This document shows, piece by piece, positions 56,256 to 64,000 of a stretch of 64,000 nt of DNA. Under the pieces are notes generated by a model, which was given only the letters and a program-made list of their open reading frames with translations, was not told the origin of the DNA and ran no database searches. The DNA is from Spongorhabdus nitratireducens (lineage in GTDB: Bacteria; Pseudomonadota; Gammaproteobacteria; Pseudomonadales; Endozoicomonadaceae), in the NCBI GenBank assembly GCA_947387575.1, contig CANDOC010000003.1, positions 248,001 through 312,000 of the forward strand, given 5' to 3'. Numbering within the stretch: the first letter of the stretch is position 1; each line of letters opens with the position of its first letter. Both the position numbers and the translations under genes were made by a program.

Positions 56256-56393
56256 ATGCGCAAGGTAACTGCCTGCGCCGCCCTGTTGGTGGCCACAATG
56301 ATGCTCGCTGGCTGCGGCCAGAAAGGTCCGCTGTATCTGCCTGACCAGAAAAAAGCATCCTTCACCGAACAAACCCAGCCTGTACTGCCCTGA
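56256..56393 (+). CDS. lptM: LptM (YifL)-type small lipoprotein
   Basis: The protein has 45 residues. The signal peptide ends in MLAGC with the lipidated Cys at 20, followed by the family motif GQKGPLYLP. LptM helps assemble the LPS translocon LptDE at the outer membrane. AAGGA lies about 10 nt before ATG 56256. It stands just upstream of lysA and between it and the divergent cyaY, the classical order. Confidence 0.92.
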   Translation: MRKVTACAALLVATMMLAGCGQKGPLYLPDQKKASFTEQTQPVLP

Positions 56394-56492
56394 TGCAGTG
56401 CACGGCCTGACAGTGTTATAGAGCAGCCCGGCTGTTCTGTTTCGCGCCTTCATTCTCAACCTATAACATTAAATATTGCATGCGGGATTATC

Positions 56493-57749
56493 ATGGGGTC
56501 GTTTTCATACCAGAGCGGAGAATTTTTTGCTGAAGCCGTTGCCGTACAGCAGCTCGCCGAAACTCATGGCACACCACTGTACATCTACTCCCGGGCTCAG
56601 CTGGAACAGAATTATAAAGCCTGGGAGCAGGCACTGAAGGGAACCCCGCATAAAGTCTGCTATGCCGTCAAAGCCAACGACAATCTGGCCGTGCTGAATG
56701 TACTGGCCCGACTGGGTGCAGGCTTCGATATCGTATCCGGTGGCGAGCTGGAGCGGGTATTGAGAGCCGGTGGTGACCCGTCCCGTGTAGTTTTCTCCGG
56801 TGTGGGCAAAACCGAAGCCGAGATCGAACGGGCACTGCAGGTTGGCATTTACTGCTTCAACGTTGAGTCTGAAAACGAGTTGCACCGCATCCAGCATGTT
56901 GCTGAAGCCTGTAATATCAAGGCCCGCATTTCAGTTCGGGTCAACCCGGACGTGGATGCCAAGACCCATCCTTATATCTCCACCGGCCTGAAAGACAACA
57001 AGTTCGGTATTGATATCAACAAGGCACTGCCGGTCTATCAGGACGCTGCTCGACTGTCCCATATTGAAGTGACCGGTATTGATTGCCATATCGGTTCCCA
57101 GCTGACCGAAATCTCACCTTTTGTTGATGCACTGGAGCGTCTGCTGGGTCTGGTAGACAAACTGGCAGCGGAAGGCATTCATATCCAGCACCTGGATCTG
57201 GGTGGAGGCCTCGGGGTGACCTATAAAGATGAGGTTCCGCCAACAGTTGATGAATATGTTTCTGTTATCCGCCAGCGTATGGAAGGTCGTGATATGGAGC
57301 TGGTGTTCGAACCGGGCCGTTCCATCGTGGCCAATGCCGGCATCCTGCTGACCCGGGTAGATTTCCTCAAGGACAATGAAGAGCACCACTTTGCCATTGT
57401 TGATGCCGCGATGAATGACCTGATCCGCCCGGCACTCTACGGCTCCTGGCACGATATTGTGCTAGTAAAGCCGCACAATGACGGCATCCAGGCCCGCTAT
57501 GATATTGTGGGACCGGTTTGTGAAACATCAGACTTTCTCGGCAAGGGACGTGAACTGAACCTGAAAACCGGTGATCTACTGGCAGTGAAGACCGCCGGAG
57601 CCTACGGTTTTGTGATGAGCTCAAACTTCAACACTCGCAACCGGCCGGCAGAAATTCTGGTCGACGGATCCAGTGTGCATGTTGCCCGCCGTCGGGAAAC
57701 ACTGGAAGACCAGCTGGCGCTTGAAACACCACTGCCGGTACTGGACTGA
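56493..57749 (+). CDS. lysA: Diaminopimelate decarboxylase
   Basis: The protein has 418 residues. The PLP lysine is Lys60 in CYAVKANDN, the glycine-rich phosphate-binding segment is LDLGGGLGVTY, EPGRSIVANAG follows, and the second active-site cysteine is in GPVCETSDFL. It makes lysine from meso-diaminopimelate, the product of DapF, whose gene follows 9 bp later in the same operon. Confidence 0.97.
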   Translation: MGSFSYQSGEFFAEAVAVQQLAETHGTPLYIYSRAQLEQNYKAWEQALKGTPHKVCYAVKANDNLAVLNVLARLGAGFDIVSGGELERVLRAGGDPSRVVFSGVGKTEAEIERALQVGIYCFNVESENELHRIQHVAEACNIKARISVRVNPDVDAKTHPYISTGLKDNKFGIDINKALPVYQDAARLSHIEVTGIDCHIGSQLTEISPFVDALERLLGLVDKLAAEGIHIQHLDLGGGLGVTYKDEVPPTVDEYVSVIRQRMEGRDMELVFEPGRSIVANAGILLTRVDFLKDNEEHHFAIVDAAMNDLIRPALYGSWHDIVLVKPHNDGIQARYDIVGPVCETSDFLGKGRELNLKTGDLLAVKTAGAYGFVMSSNFNTRNRPAEILVDGSSVHVARRRETLEDQLALETPLPVLD

Positions 57750-57758
57750 GGTCAGGGA

Positions 57759-58601
57759 ATGCTTGTTCGCTTTACCAAAATGCATGGTCTGGGTAACGAC
57801 TTCATGGTCGTCGACATGGTTACCCAATATATTCAGCTGCCGCCGGAAAAAATCCGGCGGCTGGCTGATCGTCATACCGGTATTGGCTTTGACCAGCTGT
57901 TAATGGTTGAGCCACCTTCGGATCCGGATGTGGATTTTTGCTACCGTATATTTAATGCCGACGGTACAGAAGTCGAGCAGTGCGGCAACGGCGCCCGCTG
58001 CTTCGCCCGCTTCGTCAAAGACAAGAAGCTGATCTTCCGGGACCGGATCAAGGTAGAGACCAAAGCCGGGATTATCGAGCTGCAGATTGAGGAAGATGGC
58101 GACGTAACAGTTGACATGGGCGTGCCGAGACTGGAACCTGAGACTATTCCAATGCTGGCTGACAAACGTCAGTCCTTCTACAACGTAGAGTGCGTTGTAG
58201 ACGGCAAGGGAACAGATCAGCAGTTGATGGCTGTTTCCATGGGCAATCCACACGGTGTACTCAGGGTAGAAGATACTCTGCAGGCCGAGGTGGAAACCCT
58301 GGGGCCATTGCTGGAACGTCATGCGGTTTTTCCGAACCGCTGTAACATAGGCTTCATGCAGGTACTGAATCCTGCAGAGATCAACCTTCGGGTTTATGAG
58401 CGGGGTGTTGGAGAAACCCTCGCCTGTGGTTCCGGTGCCTGTGGTGCTGTTGTCGCGGGTCGTTTACGGGGCTGGCTCGAAGAAGAGGTGCTGGTGCATC
58501 TCCCCGGTGGATCGTTGAAAATCCGCTGGGCCGGTGAAGGCCATCCGGTAATGATGACCGGCAGTGCAACCCGTGTATTTGAAGGGCAGATCAGACTGTG
58601 A
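57759..58601 (+). CDS. dapF: Diaminopimelate epimerase
   Basis: The protein has 280 residues. The two catalytic cysteines lie in EQCGNGARC (about residue 75) and [10 protein letters not shown], within the two mirrored halves of the fold. The start [15 protein letters not shown] is canonical. It converts LL- to meso-diaminopimelate for lysine and peptidoglycan. Its stop overlaps the GTG start of the DUF484 gene. Confidence 0.97.
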   Translation: MLVRFTKMHGLGNDFMVVDMVTQYIQLPPEKIRRLADRHTGIGFDQLLMVEPPSDPDVDFCYRIFNADGTEVEQCGNGARCFARFVKDKKLIFRDRIKVETKAGIIELQIEEDGDVTVDMGVPRLEPETIPMLADKRQSFYNVECVVDGKGTDQQLMAVSMGNPHGVLRVEDTLQAEVETLGPLLERHAVFPNRCNIGFMQVLNPAEINLRVYERGVGETLACGSGACGAVVAGRLRGWLEEEVLVHLPGGSLKIRWAGEGHPVMMTGSATRVFEGQIRL

Positions 58602-59281
58602 CAGGTATACAGCAAACCACGGAACTACTCACCGCTGACGCCGTTGAAGCATATCTCCGCCGCCATCCGGACTTTTTTGCCGGTCGTGACGAGTTGTTGC
58701 TCAGGCTTCGAATCCCTCATAAACGCGGCTCGGCCATTTCTCTGGTCGAGCGTCAAATGACGCTGCAACGGGAAAAGATCCGGGAATCTGACAGCAAGCT
58801 TGATCGCCTGATGCGGATTGCCCGGGACAATGACCGTTTGTTTGGTAAAACCCGCCGGCTGATGCTGGCGCTACTGGCCGCAGAAGATTTGATGCAGTTG
58901 CAGGATGCACTGGTCGAATGTTTGCTGCGCGATTTCGAGCTGGATCAGTGTCGATTGCTGTTATTAGAAGAAGGCCTGGACTGTGGCCTTCCGGTACTGA
59001 GTGATGCTGAGCGGGAAACACTGGCACCCATGCTGGAAGCAGGCAGCGCCATCTGTGGCAAGCTGTCGAACGCTGAGCGGGCGGTTCTGTTTGGCGACCA
59101 GAGTACGCTTGGCTCTGCTGCAATTGCACCGCTGGAAAGCAGTCGAATAAAGGGATTGATTGCACTGGGCAGTCGCAATCCGGATCGGTTCCAGGACGGG
59201 TTTGGTACACTGTTTCTGGATTATATTGCCGAAGCGGTGGGCGTATTACTCGACAAGCAGTTAAAGCCCTCAGTTGAATGA
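58598..59281 (+). CDS. DUF484 family protein
   Basis: The protein has 227 residues and starts at GTG 58598, overlapping dapF (GTGA). An N-terminal helical part ([20 protein letters not shown]) is followed by a coiled coil and a GAF-like C-terminal domain ([20 protein letters not shown]). DUF484 is always found between dapF and xerC in many gammaproteobacteria. Its function is unknown but a link to chromosome-dimer resolution or cell-wall status is suggested by this context. It overlaps xerC by four bases. Confidence 0.93.
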   Translation: MTGIQQTTELLTADAVEAYLRRHPDFFAGRDELLLRLRIPHKRGSAISLVERQMTLQREKIRESDSKLDRLMRIARDNDRLFGKTRRLMLALLAAEDLMQLQDALVECLLRDFELDQCRLLLLEEGLDCGLPVLSDAERETLAPMLEAGSAICGKLSNAERAVLFGDQSTLGSAAIAPLESSRIKGLIALGSRNPDRFQDGFGTLFLDYIAEAVGVLLDKQLKPSVE

Positions 59282-60207
59282 CAGACCGACCGGTACAAAC
59301 TGGCAATAACCTGACGCTCGAGAGTGAACACTTTCTGCAGTACCTGCAGTCCGGGCGCAATCTTTCACCCAATACGGTCAAGGCATACCGCCACGATATT
59401 GCTCGCCTTGCAGGATATCTGCAGCAAAGCGAACCACCCGTTTATCACTGGAATCAGCTGACATCCCGGCAACTGAAAGACTGGTTTGCTTCACTTCATG
59501 CTGAAGGGTTGCAGCCCCGAAGTCTCAAACGTCACCTTTCAGCAATTCGTCAACTGTTTGACTGGCTGAACAGGGACTTGCCAGCTGCTGTAAATCCTGC
59601 CGCCGATATTCAGTTACCTAAAGCAGCACGCAAGCTTCCCCGAGTAATGGATACTGATCAGGCCAGCCAGTTGTTGGACAGTGGCGCTGATTCAGACATC
59701 GAGATTCGGGATCTGACCATGCTGGAGCTGACCTATTCCTGCGGCCTGCGATTATCCGAATTGGTCAGCCTTAACCTGAAAGATTTTGCCGAGGACTTTT
59801 CCGAGGTCATTGTCACCGGTAAGGGGCGAAAGCAGCGACTATTACCTGTAGGTTCCAAAGCCCGCGATGCATTGCAGCGATGGCTGAAAATCAGAATGCT
59901 CTGGGCAAAAGCAGAAGAAACCGCGGTATTTGTCAGTCAGCGCGGCAACCGAATCAGCCCGCGCCAGGTTCAGAACCGCATGAAGCAGATTGCCATTATC
60001 AAGGGCAGTACCGTTTCCCTGCACCCACATATGCTGCGTCACTCCTTTGCCAGCCATCTGCTGGAATCCAGCGGCGATTTACGCGCAGTGCAGGAGTTGC
60101 TGGGACACAGTGATATCTCCACAACCCAGATATACACCCACCTGGACTTCCAGCACCTGGCCGACGTTTATGACAAGGCACATCCCCGTGCTAAAAAAGA
60201 CAGCTGA
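59278..60207 (+). CDS. xerC: Tyrosine recombinase XerC
   Basis: The protein has 309 residues. The catalytic set is visible: Arg in YSCGLRLSE, Lys in VTGKGRKQR, His and Arg in HPHMLRHSFASHLL, His in LLGHSDIS, and the nucleophile Tyr in TTQIYTHLD. The N-terminal SAM-like domain contains NLSPNTVKAYRHDI. It resolves chromosome dimers at dif with XerD. ATG 59278 overlaps the DUF484 stop. Confidence 0.97.
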   Translation: MTDRPVQTGNNLTLESEHFLQYLQSGRNLSPNTVKAYRHDIARLAGYLQQSEPPVYHWNQLTSRQLKDWFASLHAEGLQPRSLKRHLSAIRQLFDWLNRDLPAAVNPAADIQLPKAARKLPRVMDTDQASQLLDSGADSDIEIRDLTMLELTYSCGLRLSELVSLNLKDFAEDFSEVIVTGKGRKQRLLPVGSKARDALQRWLKIRMLWAKAEETAVFVSQRGNRISPRQVQNRMKQIAIIKGSTVSLHPHMLRHSFASHLLESSGDLRAVQELLGHSDISTTQIYTHLDFQHLADVYDKAHPRAKKDS

Positions 60208-60219
60208 CAGACATTACTC

Positions 60220-60933
60220 ATGACCACGATTCGCGCGCTATCCTTTGATCTTGACGATACCCTGTGGGACAACAAGCCAGTTATTCAAAATGCTGAAGAC
60301 AGCATGATGCTATGGCTGCAAAGTAATGCACCAAAGCTCACAGCCCGGTTTGATCTGGAAAAGCTGACTGCCCACAAATTTCAGCTGCTGCAAAGTCGTC
60401 CGGATCTTGCCAGCCAGATCAGTGAACTGCGACGTGAGTCTCTTCGACTTGCATTGGAAGAGTCAGGTTATTCTCGGGAAGAGTCTGTCACTCTGGCAGA
60501 AGGCGCCTTTAATTCATTCCTGAATAAACGACATGCAGTAACTTACTTTGAAGGCGTAGAAGAAACACTCGACCAGCTGGCAGAAAAATATCAGCTGATT
60601 GCGATTACTAACGGTAATATCGATTTACGCCAGCTATCAATCAGCTGCCTGTTCAGTCATGCTTTCAATGCTGAAGACCTGGGTGTCAAAAAGCCGGATC
60701 CAGATATCTACAAACTGGCCTTACAGCATGCCGGCGTTGATATTAAAGAGACGGTGCATATCGGTGACTGTCCGGTTAATGATGTAACGGCCGCACAAAA
60801 AATCGGCTTAAGGACCATTTGGTATAACCCTGAAAACCAGCCATGGCTGGGTAACCGACAGCCTGATGCCATAATCAGCCGCATCAGCGAGTTGTTGAGT
60901 GCATTACATCAGCTTGAAGTAAAAACTGACTAA
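60220..60933 (+). CDS. yigB: HAD-superfamily phosphatase YigB-like
   Basis: The protein has 237 residues. Motif I is SFDLDDTLWDN with Asp10 and Asp12, motif II is LIAITNGN, and motif IV is HIGDCPVNDVTAA. Position after xerC and sequence both point to YigB, which dephosphorylates the riboflavin precursor 5-amino-6-(5-phospho-D-ribitylamino)uracil and also FMN in E. coli. It is the last gene of the lysA-dapF-DUF484-xerC-yigB run. Confidence 0.9.
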   Translation: MTTIRALSFDLDDTLWDNKPVIQNAEDSMMLWLQSNAPKLTARFDLEKLTAHKFQLLQSRPDLASQISELRRESLRLALEESGYSREESVTLAEGAFNSFLNKRHAVTYFEGVEETLDQLAEKYQLIAITNGNIDLRQLSISCLFSHAFNAEDLGVKKPDPDIYKLALQHAGVDIKETVHIGDCPVNDVTAAQKIGLRTIWYNPENQPWLGNRQPDAIISRISELLSALHQLEVKTD

Positions 60934-60936
60934 CTC

Positions 60937-60972
60937 ACCACTCTTACCACTCTTACCACTCTTACCACTCAT
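60937..60972. repeat. Four 9-bp tandem repeats at the 3' end of the DUF481 gene
   Basis: ACCACTCTT occurs three times from 60937 and a fourth as ACCACTCAT (60964-60972). On the minus strand each unit reads GAGTGGTAA or similar, which keeps the frame Glu-Trp-stop, so extra copies lie as silent repeats of the last codons of the gene at 60962. Confidence 0.8.
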
Positions 60973-61975
60973 ACCCTACTCCAAAATTCAGGCTTTTCTC
61001 TTCATTGGAATTGCCTGAAGGCGGGGCAGTATCATAGTCATAATCAACCGTTACATTAAAACTGAAGTGGTTTGAAAAACGCCATTTCAGGCCGGTCTCT
61101 GTTTGCAACAGCCAGCCTTTATTGCCACCGAACCGTTTAAAGAAGTCCTGGTCATGACTGAACTCAAATTCTTCAAACAGTGGCTTCCATGATTTAAGTG
61201 CCCAGTGAAACGCCTGAGATGAATTGCGATTCTCTTTATTCTTGAACTCAAAAACTTCCCACAGCTGGGACAGTCCCAATTCCAACCGCAACGAATAATC
61301 AGGTACATGAATAAACTGGCGGCCAAAACCTCCACCGATTGTTGTACGCCTTTTCAGATCCTTATCCGAGTTATGTTCTATCGAAGTATTTCCAATCCCG
61401 TACCAACTGTCTGATACCAGATAGTTGTAGTCATACTTGAGCAGCCATTTGTCATCTTGAATGGCATTGTTCTTTTCCCGCCGCTTGCTACTCCAGGACA
61501 CGGTATTGCGGTACGGCTTCCTGTTCAGTTCAATATGACCCTTGGTATTCAGGGTATCAGAGCTGTCTGTTCCACGATCAAGGTCCAGATAAAGCCGGGC
61601 AAAACCATTGAACGCCCAGCTATCCGGACCCAATACCGGCGCATCCCCCAGCCATGCAATTTGCCTGCGATCCAGCGGTTTCAGTTCATCCCTGCCAGTC
61701 ATAAGCCACAGGTCAGAGCCATCACTCAATAGCGTGACCTTGCACTCCCGCCGACTGTCCTGCATTCGCAGCCATAACGGATGTGTTGTGGACAATGCCT
61801 TCACATGCCCCCACTTCAGTTTGACCCGGCCGGCATACTCCGTATCCAGTTGCAGCACTCGATCTTCAAGGCTGATAACAGTACCGGACATGACACTGCC
61901 ATCCCTTAGCCAGACGGTATCAGCACCGGCCGTAGCTGTGACACCAGCAACCAACATAAAAAGCAGCTTTCGCAA
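60962..61975 (-). CDS. DUF481 (YdiY-like) outer-membrane protein
   Basis: The protein has 337 residues from TTG 61975, taken because it gives a proper signal peptide (MRKLLFMLVAGVTATAGA). The frame is open to ATG 62095, where an unusual cysteine-containing tail would precede it, so the start is uncertain. A short SH3-like N-terminal part (WLRDGSVMSGTVISLED) is followed by a DUF481 beta-barrel region with many aromatic strands and a C-terminal GYEW. Its role is unknown; the family resembles salt-stress-induced outer-membrane proteins. Confidence 0.78.
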   Translation of the reverse strand: MRKLLFMLVAGVTATAGADTVWLRDGSVMSGTVISLEDRVLQLDTEYAGRVKLKWGHVKALSTTHPLWLRMQDSRRECKVTLLSDGSDLWLMTGRDELKPLDRRQIAWLGDAPVLGPDSWAFNGFARLYLDLDRGTDSSDTLNTKGHIELNRKPYRNTVSWSSKRREKNNAIQDDKWLLKYDYNYLVSDSWYGIGNTSIEHNSDKDLKRRTTIGGGFGRQFIHVPDYSLRLELGLSQLWEVFEFKNKENRNSSQAFHWALKSWKPLFEEFEFSHDQDFFKRFGGNKGWLLQTETGLKWRFSNHFSFNVTVDYDYDTAPPSGNSNEEKSLNFGVGYEW

Positions 61976-62110
61976 CTCTACGCATAGCGACCTTTTCCCA
62001 AAACCTTTTACACTGTACTTTTCTTTATACCCTGCCCCGAAAAAACAACACTTCAAAACCCGAGGCAGATGACGTGCTTTTAATGAGGTTTGCATTTGCG
62101 AATTGATAAC

Positions 62111-62413
62111 ATGCGTGAGCGAATCTGGCTGGTAGTCAGCCAGATTCCCTGTGGACAGGTTGCTACATACGGCCAGATTGCCAAACTCGCTGGATTACCG
62201 GGACAGGCGCGAGCTGTTGGCCAGATTCTGAGCCAGCTCCCCAAAGGCAGTGGACTGCCATGGCATCGTGTTATCAACAGCCAGGGCAGAATTTCCTTTC
62301 CGGTCGACAGCCCGCGCTTTGCCCGGCAAAAAGAAAAACTTGAAACAGAAGGCATTGAGTTTAATGATGACAGAATCAGCCTGAGCCAGTGGCGCTGGTC
62401 AGGGGATATCTGA
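62111..62413 (+). CDS. Alkyltransferase-like (ATL/YbaZ-type) DNA-binding protein
   Basis: The protein has 100 residues from ATG 62111; an in-frame TTG at 62090 is possible but has no better ribosome-binding site. The MGMT-like fold is seen in IPCGQVATYGQIAKLAG and GSGLPWHRVINSQGRIS. The normal PCHRV cysteine is replaced by Trp, so it cannot transfer alkyl groups but can flag alkylated guanine for nucleotide-excision repair. It is divergent from the DUF481 gene and followed by ampG after 29 bp. Confidence 0.93.
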   Translation: MRERIWLVVSQIPCGQVATYGQIAKLAGLPGQARAVGQILSQLPKGSGLPWHRVINSQGRISFPVDSPRFARQKEKLETEGIEFNDDRISLSQWRWSGDI

Positions 62414-62442
62414 ATTTATAAATTGTCGGAGCAGGATCCGGT

Positions 62443-63891
62443 ATGGATACAACACCAAAAGATAGCACTCAGTCTCAGGATCCTCTTCAACCTGCCCCCA
62501 ATGAAAAGACCAGCTGGCGTGAAGCACTGAAAGCCTATACCCAGCCCAAAGCCATCAGTCTGTTCTTTTTGGGTTTCTCCGCTGGCCTACCCTTTATGCT
62601 GGTTTTTGCCAGCCTTTCCTTCTGGCTTCGTGAAGCAGATATCAGCCGCAGTACCATCGGCTTTTTCAGCTGGGTTGGTCTGGCATTTGGTTTCAAATGG
62701 GTCTGGGCACCACTGATCGACAGATTGCCATTACCTATCCTTAGCCGCTTACTTGGGCGACGGCGTGCATGGTTATTACTGGCGCAGTTTGCGATTGCAT
62801 TGTCTCTTGCCGGAATGGCTTTCAGTAATCCCGAGCAGGATCTCTGGCATATGGCGCTGTTTGCGGTTCTGGTGGCATTCAGTTCAGCAACGCAGGATAT
62901 TGTGATCGACGCTTACCGTATCGAAATCGCTGATGAACGCCTACAAGCTGTGCTAGCTGCTACTTATATGATCGGATACCGCATCGCCATGATTGTATCC
63001 GGAGCCGGCACGCTGGCACTTGCTGCCTGGTTTGCGGTAGGCGAAGGCTATGAAATCATGGCCTGGCGTCAGGCTTATCTGGTAATGGCCGGACTGGTCG
63101 CTGTAGGCATGATAACCACCCTTTGTATTCGTGAGCCCGAAGTACCGGCCCGCAATTCAGAGCTGGAACAAAAGTCGATGCAATGGCTTGATGAACATGC
63201 CTGGTTGCCCCGTCCCTTATGCCGAATAGCCAACTGGTTTTATGGCGCTGTGTTCTGCCCGTTCATTGACTTTGTCGTACGCTATCGCTGGCAGGCACTG
63301 TTAATTCTGTTGCTGATCAGCACCTATCGAATCTCCGATATTGTTCAGGGCATTATGGCCAACCCGTTCTATGTGGATATGGGTTACACCAAGGAAGAAA
63401 TTGCCTTTGTTACCAAGGTTTTCGGGGTAATTGTCACGCTGCTGGGAGCCACCATGAGCGGCACGCTGATTATGCGTTTCGGGGTAATGCGGATTCTTCT
63501 TGCTGGTGCCATTCTGACTGCCGCCACCAACTTGTTGTTCTCATGGCTGGCGGTAACCGGTCATAACCTGCCGGGGCTGATTGCGGTTATTATCGCAGAC
63601 AACCTGAGTGCAGGTGTTGCCACTGCAGCCTTTGTCGCATATTTGTCCGGGCTGACCAGTGTTCAGTATTCAGCAACCCAGTATGCACTTTTCAGCTCGG
63701 TGATGTTGCTGTTTCCCAAGTTTATTGCCGGCTTCTCCGGTGTCACCGTTGACGCCTGGGGCTATGAAACCTTCTTTACCGGCTGTGCCCTGATTGGTAT
63801 ACCGGTCATATTCCTGATCCTGTTATCCATGCGTTATACAGAGGTTAAAGAACCTGTTTTCGATAAGGCACTCAATAAAAAAGAGGCGTAA
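62443..63891 (+). CDS. ampG: AmpG-family muropeptide permease
   Basis: The protein has 482 residues, mostly hydrophobic with about 12-14 helices. The early part, FFLGFSAGLPFMLVFASLSF, then GLAFGFKWVWAPLIDRLPLP and SSATQDIVIDAYRIE are typical of AmpG. It imports anhydro-muropeptides released by lytic transglycosylases such as MltA for recycling, and so affects beta-lactamase induction where AmpR exists. The stop codon lies inside its terminator stem. Confidence 0.92.
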   Translation: MDTTPKDSTQSQDPLQPAPNEKTSWREALKAYTQPKAISLFFLGFSAGLPFMLVFASLSFWLREADISRSTIGFFSWVGLAFGFKWVWAPLIDRLPLPILSRLLGRRRAWLLLAQFAIALSLAGMAFSNPEQDLWHMALFAVLVAFSSATQDIVIDAYRIEIADERLQAVLAATYMIGYRIAMIVSGAGTLALAAWFAVGEGYEIMAWRQAYLVMAGLVAVGMITTLCIREPEVPARNSELEQKSMQWLDEHAWLPRPLCRIANWFYGAVFCPFIDFVVRYRWQALLILLLISTYRISDIVQGIMANPFYVDMGYTKEEIAFVTKVFGVIVTLLGATMSGTLIMRFGVMRILLAGAILTAATNLLFSWLAVTGHNLPGLIAVIIADNLSAGVATAAFVAYLSGLTSVQYSATQYALFSSVMLLFPKFIAGFSGVTVDAWGYETFFTGCALIGIPVIFLILLSMRYTEVKEPVFDKALNKKEA

Positions 63892-63906
63892 ATTACGCCT
63901 CTTTTT
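63876..63906. terminator. Bidirectional terminator after ampG
   Basis: AAAAAAGAGGCGTAA-A-TTACGCCTCTTTTTT is a near-perfect palindrome with A and T runs. It serves ampG on the plus strand and the yajQ gene on the minus strand. Confidence 0.93.
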
Positions 63907-63939
63907 TAACGCCGGATCAGATTAGACCTGATAGCAGAA

Positions 63940-64000
63940 TCAGTCGCGGAAGTTGTTGAACTGCAGTGGCATATCCAGATCAGCTTCCTTCAGCAGGGCA
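63940..64000 (-). CDS. yajQ: YajQ-family nucleotide-binding protein, C-terminal fragment at window edge
   Basis: The last 19 codons read ALLKEADLDMPLQFNNFRD followed by TGA, the highly conserved C-terminus of YajQ proteins. The family binds cyclic-di-GMP in Xanthomonas and Pseudomonas relatives and acts with LysR regulators. The rest of the gene lies beyond the right edge. It converges with ampG and shares its terminator. Confidence 0.85.
   Translation of the reverse strand, partial: ALLKEADLDMPLQFNNFRD

Noticed and set aside
55806-56459. 217-residue form of CyaY
   Set aside because: The upstream extension is antisense to lptM and has no frataxin character; ATG 56135/56132 gives the normal length.

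Overview
The window reads as the chromosome of a marine gammaproteobacterium, most likely an Oceanospirillales member of the Endozoicomonas type. The evidence is gene order and protein style. The block cyaY / lptM / lysA-dapF-DUF484-xerC-yigB is classical for gammaproteobacteria, as are hemB, ppk1, rppH-ptsP, an Anr/Fnr regulator, glnK-amtB and two OprD-type porins. Scattered between these housekeeping genes are several AT-richer orphan genes for large, low-complexity proteins with a eukaryote-like look, some with signal peptides. The genus is an inference. No rRNA, tRNA or CRISPR array was seen.

Layout. 1-11613 is the right-hand part of a Tn7-like transposon: tnsA-tnsB-tnsC with 4-base gene overlaps, a right end at about 11613 with four spaced TnsB-like sites, and cargo of a 1274-residue SIR2-domain protein, a decayed IS1-type element and a RavA-ViaA pair that runs off the left edge. 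The element ends 41 bp from the stop codon of amtB. 11655-16400 holds amtB-glnK (with a candidate sigma54/NtrC control region), ubiK, an M18 aminopeptidase and a small secreted protein. 16547-20783 holds two convergent OprD porins and a LysR regulator. 20816-31300 holds a sensor kinase, an orphan with a cysteine cluster, comM, a secreted 948-residue orphan, rep and rlmI. 31364-40162 holds a HAD phosphatase, rppH, ptsP, an orphan, a NRDE protein, ppk1 and hemB. 40396-48950 holds a membrane-domain/flavoprotein fusion, two basic orphans, elbB, marC, apt, a DeoR regulator, a cold-shock gene and a small membrane protein. 48951-55417 holds mltA, anr, a secreted 608-residue orphan, an MHS-family transporter and a radical SAM protein. 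55547-55806 is a 260-bp palindromic MITE-like insertion at the stop codon of cyaY. 55806-64000 holds cyaY, lptM, the lysA-to-yigB operon, a DUF481 protein, an alkyltransferase-like gene, ampG and the end of yajQ.

How the genes work together. The left 11.6 kb is best read as a mobile island whose cargo (SIR2 protein, RavA-ViaA) is plausibly defensive or stress-related. Its tnsA ribosome-binding site lies inside a strong mRNA hairpin that would limit expression from transcripts reading in from amtB. The rest is core metabolism: nitrogen sensing (glnK-amtB, ptsP), lysine and peptidoglycan (lysA, dapF, mltA, ampG), haem (hemB), polyphosphate (ppk1), and chromosome maintenance (rep, xerC). The most unusual non-mobile genes are the two secreted orphans at 24872-27718 and 51226-53052. 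They carry features that resemble death-fold repeats and SUMO-interaction/UBZ-like motifs respectively, and could be host-directed effectors. That interpretation is inference.
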